Shown here: in pieces, positions 59,491 to 64,000 of the stretch
How positions within the stretch are numbered: position 1 is the stretch's first letter
Layout of the letters: every line of letters begins with the position of its first letter
NCBI GenBank assembly: GCA_910586615.1
Contig: CAJUJP010000004.1
Coordinates: forward strand, 16,233-80,232
Length of the DNA: 64,000 nucleotides
Direction: 5' to 3'
From: an uncultured Lachnospiraceae bacterium
GTDB taxonomy: Bacteria > Bacillota > Clostridia > Lachnospirales > Lachnospiraceae
The notes under the pieces: generated by a model
Told to the model about the DNA's origin: nothing
Databases searched by the model: none
Seen by the model: only the letters and a program-made list of their open reading frames with translations
Position numbers and translations under genes: made by a program

Positions 59491-60501
59491 TCACATTTTT
59501 GCGGCAAATGCTTCAATAGATTCTGATCTGGCGGCCAGTTTCAGCCATTGGCTTAGAACATTTAAGTCAGTTTCATTACTGATCCGCGCTGTGATACTGT
59601 CCGGGACGGTGCCGGAATCGGAGAGAATATCATTTATGGAACTGATGAGGGCTTCCCGTTTTCCTTCCTGTCTTCCTTCCCGTTTTCCTTCCTGTCTTCC
59701 TTCCTGTCTTCCTTCTTCACGCCCGGCTTTAAGACCTTCCTCATGTCCAAGTTCATGTCCTAATTCCTTGGCTTCTTCCCAAACGTCACATTTCATCAGA
59801 TCTTCATACCAACGCTCCAGAGCATGGGTAAAGAAAATGCCTACTTCTTGATCTTGTTTTACGTCATCTACCATAGTCTGAATCTCCTTTAGTGAATCAT
59901 TTACTGCGTTTTTCCAGTCTGAATGTTCCAGATAATAAAGAAGATCTTTTAGATCTTGCGGAATCGTTCCTTTTTTACCTTTGGTATACAGGAAAAGATT
60001 GGTTGCACCGTCAGCGTATTGCAGCTCCGGTTCCTCCAGGCAGGTGTTTCTGACGGTGTAAATGCTTCTGTCATAACCAAACGGGTCATAAGATGTCATA
60101 ATAATAATGATAACATTCTTTAACTGGTTATATTCCACGCCGGACTGCAGGTGCCGGCTGTCAATAACCGAGCGATAAAAGCGGACTCTGCGGGGAAGCG
60201 CGGCTCGATCCTCTCTGCTGCGGGTGTGATCCGGTTCAATGTCATACATACTGCCGAGAGCACAATTTCCTTCGGTTGAGTCGGCATCCTCTTCAATGTA
60301 CACATCAAGTCTTGCACCGTGAAGATTGGTATTCTTCCCGTAATAATGCATCTGAGGGACGATTTTGAGGATTTTCATGTCCCGATTGAGAATGGTTTTG
60401 ACCAGAATTCCGGCAAAGCGTTCTCCGTAAACAGGGTGGGAGGCCAAGGTTCCAAACAGAAAATCATCCAGCACATTCAGTTCTTCCAGTTTCTTTTTCA
60501 T
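59491..60501 (-). CDS. Rpn-family PD-(D/E)XK nuclease/putative transposase
   Basis: A 336-residue protein. It begins KKLEELNVLDDFLFGTLASH, the usual start of the Rpn/PDDEXK_2 group, with the catalytic core Asp in NLHGARLDVYIEED and a Glu in GSMYDIEPDH. The C-terminal half is helical and ends in a run of Gly-Arg-Glu-Glu units (about 255-285) coded by short DNA repeats, then a 50-residue tail. Related proteins (RpnA to RpnE in E. coli) are nucleases that raise recombination; transposase activity is suspected only. ATG 60501 follows AAGGAG. It stands alone on the minus strand between two unrelated genes and may be mobile. Its C-terminus resembles the remnant at 16850-17168. Confidence 0.82.
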   Translation of the reverse strand: MKKKLEELNVLDDFLFGTLASHPVYGERFAGILVKTILNRDMKILKIVPQMHYYGKNTNLHGARLDVYIEEDADSTEGNCALGSMYDIEPDHTRSREDRAALPRRVRFYRSVIDSRHLQSGVEYNQLKNVIIIIMTSYDPFGYDRSIYTVRNTCLEEPELQYADGATNLFLYTKGKKGTIPQDLKDLLYYLEHSDWKNAVNDSLKEIQTMVDDVKQDQEVGIFFTHALERWYEDLMKCDVWEEAKELGHELGHEEGLKAGREEGRQEGRQEGKREGRQEGKREALISSINDILSDSGTVPDSITARISNETDLNVLSQWLKLAARSESIEAFAAKM

Positions 60502-60683
60502 CTGTGTTCTCCTTTCGGCGGTATGCCGGAAGAAGATTATGATATCAGGATTTCTTCGACAACATCCGCCACATTTAATTGTTCATATGGGGATTGTCAA
60601 AACGAAATCTGACTGATTTCTTTATAAGATGATATCCCAGATATGTAATTAAAGTGTAGCAAAGGGTTTCTGTAATGTCAATA

Positions 60684-60712
60684 AAAATATTATTTTTATA
60701 AAATAATATTAA
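60684..60712. repeat. AT-rich inverted repeat
   Basis: AATATTATTT and AAATAATATT pair perfectly around a short loop. It lies in the 617-base gap between the Rpn gene and pyk and may serve either side; no gene is seen in this gap. Confidence 0.5.
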
Positions 60713-60756
60713 CGATAAAACGAATATCTGGTAAAAGACAGAATAAACTCCTTGCA

Positions 60757-60804
60757 GATGGCAGGCGGATGCAACTCGTATTCAGCTTGCCATCTCTTTG
60801 TTTT
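60757..60804 (+). terminator. Hairpin with T-rich tail upstream of pyk
   Basis: A 10-bp stem (60757-60766 with 60785-60794, one G-T pair) is followed by TCTTTGTTTT. No protein gene on the plus strand precedes it after the terminator at 59445, so it could end a small RNA or be part of an upstream pyk leader. Confidence 0.45.
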
Positions 60805-60830
60805 GCCATGGGCTAATATTTTGTTAAAAT
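60803..60830 (+). promoter_or_regulatory. Possible pyk promoter
   Basis: TTGCCA (60803-60808), 16 bases, TAAAAT (60825-60830) with TGT in front (extended -10). It would give a leader of about 280 bases. A second possible promoter, TTGTTT with TATGAT about 18 bases later, lies near 60843-60872. Confidence 0.4.
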
Positions 60831-60890
60831 AGCATGGGTGATTGTTTTTGCCGGGCATAGTATGGTATGATTAAAAATATGGTTTATATT

Positions 60891-60950
60891 CGGGAGCTTT
60901 TGCGGAATCGAAAACGAAACTTTTAATGTCGTTAACTATAAGGACGGGAA
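60891..60950 (+). promoter_or_regulatory. Conserved rapZ/pyk upstream element, copy B
   Basis: The second copy of the element at 31619-31676. It shares GGGAGCTTTTGCGGAA (one or two changes) and TTTAATGTCGTTAAC without change, then ATAAG and ACGGG. Here it lies about 170 bases before the pyk start. A GTTTTTGCC upstream is shared too, but with about 26 more bases between. Confidence 0.55.
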
Positions 60951-61118
60951 AAGAAATAGATGGTCCTGTTATCCGGAAAACGGTTTAAGTTTTTTTATTT
61001 TCGTATAAAATAAAAATAACATCGATTCAATATTTTTCAGAATCCGATGTCCGTAGATCAGGTAAATTTAAATATTTATAAATAATAAGTGAAGTTATCA
61101 CAAGGAGGAAAAGCAGCC

Positions 61119-62534
61119 ATGAGAAAAACAAAGATCGTATGTACCCTCGGACCGGCAACCGATCAGGAGGACGTGCTCAGACAGATGATGATAGAAGGGA
61201 TGAATGTTGCAAGGTGCAATTTTTCCCACGGTACTTACGAGGATCATAAGAGACGGATGGATATGGTAAAAAAACTCCGCAAGGAAGTGGGGAAACCGGT
61301 GGCCATTCTGCTGGATACCAAAGGCCCGGAAGTGCGTGTAAAGGATTTTAAAGAGGGAAAGGTAATGCTGGAGGAAGGGCAGTTATTCACATTGACTGCC
61401 GAGGAGGTAGAAGGGACAAAGGACATAGTCAGTGTAACTTACAACCGACTTTATGAAGATCTGGAAGTGGGTATGCGTGTGCTGATCGACGACGGTCTGA
61501 TTGAAATGGCAGTAGAAAAAGTGGATAAGAGCAATATTGTCTGTCGTGTTATTAACGGCGGTGTTGTATCCAATCACAAGGGTGTCAACGTACCGGATGT
61601 GGATCTTTCCATGCCCTATATCAGCGATAAGGACAGAGAGGATATTCTTTTCGGCATTGAGCAGGATGTGGATTTTATCGCGGCATCCTTTGTCCAGAAA
61701 AAAGAAGACATTCTGCAGCTGCGTAAACTGCTTGAGAAAAACGGCGGTGAGGAGATCAGGATTATTTCCAAAATTGAGAATGCCCAGGGTGTTGCCAATA
61801 TTGATGACATCATAGAGGTGTCAGACGGTATTATGGTGGCAAGAGGAGACATGGGAGTGGAGATTCCTTACGAGGAAGTGCCTGTGATTCAGAAGAAGAT
61901 CATTAAAAAGGTTTACCGTGCCGGCAAGCAGGTGATCACGGCTACCCAGATGCTGGAATCCATGATCAAGAATCCCCGCCCTACAAGAGCGGAAACTACG
62001 GATATTGCCAATGCGGTGTATGACGGCACAAGTGCGATCATGCTGTCCGGGGAGACGGCGGCGGGTGCTTATCCCGTGGAGGCAGTGAAAACCATGGTAC
62101 GCATCGCAGAGCGGACGGAACAGGATGTAGATTACCGCAAACGTTTCTTCCAGCATGAGAGAAGTGCCAATCCGGATATCACGGATGCGATCTGCCATGC
62201 TACCTGCACTACCGCGCTTGACCTGAATGCCAAGGCGATCGTGACGGTGACGAAATCCGGCAGATCGGCGCGGATGATCTCACGATATCGTCCCATGAGT
62301 GACATTATAAGCTGCGCGACCACAGAAAAGGTCTGCCGGCAGTTGTCTATGACATGGGGTGTGACGCCGCTTCTGATTAAGGAAGAAAAAGAAGTTTTTG
62401 ATCTTTTTGACAAGGCAATTCAGGCGGCTGCGAAGATGAAACTGTTAGAAAAAGGCGATCTGACGGTTATTACGTCGGGTGTGCCCATTGGCTTTTCCGG
62501 TACAACCAACATGATAAAGGTGCAGATCGTGTAG
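61119..62534 (+). CDS. pyk: Pyruvate kinase
   Basis: A 471-residue pyruvate kinase, the last step of glycolysis. It starts RKTKIVCTLGPATDQEDVLR and has DTKGPEVRV, IISKIENAQGVANID (with the catalytic Lys), MVARGDMGVEIP and TATQMLESMIKNPRPTRAE. The C-terminal allosteric domain is present and ends at SGTTNMIKVQIV, without the PEP-utilizer-like extra domain of some Bacillus enzymes. ATG 61119 follows AAGGAGG; an in-frame ATG 30 bases earlier lacks one. It has a long upstream region containing the conserved element. Confidence 0.96.
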   Translation: MRKTKIVCTLGPATDQEDVLRQMMIEGMNVARCNFSHGTYEDHKRRMDMVKKLRKEVGKPVAILLDTKGPEVRVKDFKEGKVMLEEGQLFTLTAEEVEGTKDIVSVTYNRLYEDLEVGMRVLIDDGLIEMAVEKVDKSNIVCRVINGGVVSNHKGVNVPDVDLSMPYISDKDREDILFGIEQDVDFIAASFVQKKEDILQLRKLLEKNGGEEIRIISKIENAQGVANIDDIIEVSDGIMVARGDMGVEIPYEEVPVIQKKIIKKVYRAGKQVITATQMLESMIKNPRPTRAETTDIANAVYDGTSAIMLSGETAAGAYPVEAVKTMVRIAERTEQDVDYRKRFFQHERSANPDITDAICHATCTTALDLNAKAIVTVTKSGRSARMISRYRPMSDIISCATTEKVCRQLSMTWGVTPLLIKEEKEVFDLFDKAIQAAAKMKLLEKGDLTVITSGVPIGFSGTTNMIKVQIV

Positions 62535-62627
62535 GAATCCGTAAAGTGGATAGTGCATAAATGTTGAAAATGCCGATAACGCGGAAAATGCAAATTTAAA
62601 GTTGGTTTGCAGGCAAACGTTCCTTTG

Positions 62628-63593
62628 CTATAAAAACAGGCTCACAACCGGAATGGTTCCCAGGCTCAGGATCGTGGTGAGGATAATGCCCTGGGAAATT
62701 GTGTCGGTTTCTACCTGAAGCTGTTTGGACAGCATTAAGGGCATGTTAGCGGCAGGAACGGCCAGCATGAGTGCCATGGTGTTCAGGATCAGCGGGTTTT
62801 GGATAAAAGGGCGCAGAATCAGGATACAGCCTATGGGAACCAGAATCTGACGCAGCAGTGTAAAACCATACAGCTTCGGATGGGAAAAGATGTCCTTAGG
62901 CTTCATCTGTGCCAGAGATATTCCAAGCACAAGCATGGACAGTAGTGTGGTGGCCTGTCCCATGTAGTTCAGCGTGGAGGAGACTAGGGCCGGCACATGG
63001 AAATCACCCAGATAGAAAATAATAGTTGCCGCAGCAGATACAGTTCCGGCGTTGACCAGTTTTTTCCACAGGGGAGTGGTAATGCCGGAACCGGGGCGCT
63101 GTGCCGTGGATGAGCCTGCCGCCAGCTGCCTCGCCTCGGCTTTCTGCAGAAGCGTGATTCCGAAAGTATAGATTAAAATATTGAAAATCAGATTATAGAT
63201 CGATACAAAGATCAGTGATTCAGCCCCCAGCACTGCGGATGCCAGAGGAATGCCGATAAAGCCTACGTTGCCGAAGACGGTCAGCATCTGATAGGAATAA
63301 TGGTACATATTTGGTACCCGCAGAATGCGCGGGATCAGCAGACCGGCAATGATAAGGAGTATATATACAACCAGATAAATTCCGAGTGCCATTCCAAGCT
63401 CCTGCAGTGATACTCTGGGGCCTTCCCGGAAAGCGGAGCAGATAAGAAGGGCCGGATTCGTGACGTTGACAATAAGGCCGGAAATCTGCCTGCCTGTGTT
63501 TTCTGACAGCATTTCTTTTTTGTACAGCAGCAGGCCGACGCCGATCAGAATAAAGATGATTACCATTTGTTGCAATACAACTGTTATATTCAT
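62628..63593 (-). CDS. AEC family transporter (auxin efflux carrier fold)
   Basis: A 321-residue membrane protein with about ten helices. The family is recognised by VNVTNPALLICSAFR in the first half, by FGNVGFIGIPLASAVLGAES and by MLAVPAANMPLMLSKQL near the end. AEC proteins in bacteria move organic acids such as malate or are of unknown substrate. ATG 63593 follows GCGGGGA. It is a single gene; the direction makes it convergent with pyk. Confidence 0.88.
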   Translation of the reverse strand: MNITVVLQQMVIIFILIGVGLLLYKKEMLSENTGRQISGLIVNVTNPALLICSAFREGPRVSLQELGMALGIYLVVYILLIIAGLLIPRILRVPNMYHYSYQMLTVFGNVGFIGIPLASAVLGAESLIFVSIYNLIFNILIYTFGITLLQKAEARQLAAGSSTAQRPGSGITTPLWKKLVNAGTVSAAATIIFYLGDFHVPALVSSTLNYMGQATTLLSMLVLGISLAQMKPKDIFSHPKLYGFTLLRQILVPIGCILILRPFIQNPLILNTMALMLAVPAANMPLMLSKQLQVETDTISQGIILTTILSLGTIPVVSLFL

Positions 63594-63760
63594 ATTGTTT
63601 TATTCCCCGCAAGTATACAGATCTGTAAACTTTTTTCTTTCTTAATAGTTAATATGAACTACCACTGTTTATGATTAAATCTGACAGAGGCTATTGTACC
63701 ACGTTTTTGACAAAAAGAAAGTCTTTTTAACTTATTCTTTTCTTATATATGAGATGTTGG

Positions 63761-63766
63761 TATAAT
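63761..63766 (+). promoter_or_regulatory. Extended -10 promoter facing the 106-nt tandem repeat
   Basis: TATAAT is preceded by TGG (extended -10). Transcription would start near 63773, exactly at the stem-loop and tandem repeat that follow. There is no clear -35 box. Confidence 0.45.
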
Positions 63767-63773
63767 AAAACAT

Positions 63774-63818
63774 GAAGTTACACTAAGACTGTAAAGGACA
63801 CAGTCTAAGTGTAACTAA
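63774..63818 (+). repeat. 17-bp inverted repeat at the head of the tandem array
   Basis: AGTTACACTAAGACTGT and ACAGTCTAAGTGTAACT pair over 17 bases with one mismatch. The right arm is part of the first tandem unit; the left arm is outside the array. Confidence 0.7.
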
Positions 63819-64000
63819 GTCATGTTTGGGAGAATGCGAAAGGGCGTGCATTCTCCGTAGGCTGTCCGAGAGTTGTCCTTGAGTGGTTCGGGAAAGTTTG
63901 GGGACACAGTCTAAGTGTAACTAAGTCATGTTTGGGAGAATGCGGAAGGGCGTGCATTCTCCGTAGGCTGTCCGAGAGTTGTCCTTGAGTGGTTCGGGAA
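63796..64000 (+). repeat. 106-nt tandem repeat, two units seen, continues past the edge
   Basis: Unit 1 is 63796-63901 and unit 2 starts at 63902 and is cut at the window edge after 99 bases. Over those 99 bases they differ at one place. Each unit holds a perfect 9-bp hairpin (GGAGAATGC with GCATTCTCC around an A/G-rich loop). No protein frame is convincing in it. Confidence 0.92.

Noticed and set aside
59650..59740. Short repeats resembling a CRISPR array
   Set aside because: They are 12-base units in frame within the Rpn-type gene, coding Gly-Arg-Gln-Glu, with no spacers.

Overview
The window looks like a chromosomal stretch of an anaerobic Gram-positive bacterium of the family Lachnospiraceae (Clostridia, Bacillota). 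The assignment is by inference. It rests on the block hprK, ROK glucokinase, murB, rapZ, whiA, HPr-like gene, on the strong purine-rich ribosome binding sites, on the class II aldolase and AGCS transporter, and on the two giant secreted Ig-like-repeat proteins. I see no rRNA, tRNA, CRISPR array, prophage or intact insertion sequence.

Layout. 1-3779 (minus): an Mrp/Mbh-type cation antiporter operon, entering at mrpE and cut by the window edge inside mrpD. 4212-8805 (plus): a ketopantoate-reductase-like enzyme, then a large FtsX-type ABC permease and its ATPase. 9246-14034: a lantibiotic-immunity-like ABC transporter (ATPase plus two ABC-2 permeases, minus strand), divergent from an OmpR-type response regulator and a histidine kinase. 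14206-16482: a GH3 beta-glucosidase. 16850-17168: the remnant of an Rpn-type nuclease gene. 17333-18934 (minus): pyrG behind a possible attenuator. 19276-23881: ftsH with a repeat-built tail, then uvrC. 24174-28165: a membrane-bound XRE regulator joined to a second FtsX permease/ATPase pair. 28399-33771: hprK to the HPr-like gene, linking carbon signalling (HPr kinase, a Crh-like HPr, glucokinase) with cell wall synthesis (MurB, RapZ, WhiA). 34061-36086: a lipid kinase and the highly expressed fructose-bisphosphate aldolase. 36195-40127 (minus): an alpha/beta hydrolase, an alanine/glycine:cation symporter with a terminator in its leader, and a cyclophilin. 40394-41323: a GNAT protein.

41363-44828 is the most unusual part. 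It holds seven direct repeats on an exact 11-nt period, then a secreted VIT-vWA protein with a C-terminal sorting-like tail, an exosortase-family protease with its Cys/Arg/His triad, and a small tail-anchored membrane protein whose second codon is TGA. I read this as a dedicated one-enzyme, one-substrate surface-sorting module. 45026-59410 follows with two secreted giants of 2486 and 2215 residues, the first preceded by a run of ten G. 59491-60501 (minus) is an intact Rpn-type nuclease, 61119-62534 is pyk, and 62628-63593 (minus) is an AEC transporter. The window ends in a 106-nt tandem repeat that runs off the edge.

At the regulatory level, three copies of a roughly 70-nt element each follow an intrinsic terminator. 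A second conserved element lies upstream of both rapZ and pyk. Structured leaders precede the mrp operon, pyrG and the AGCS gene.
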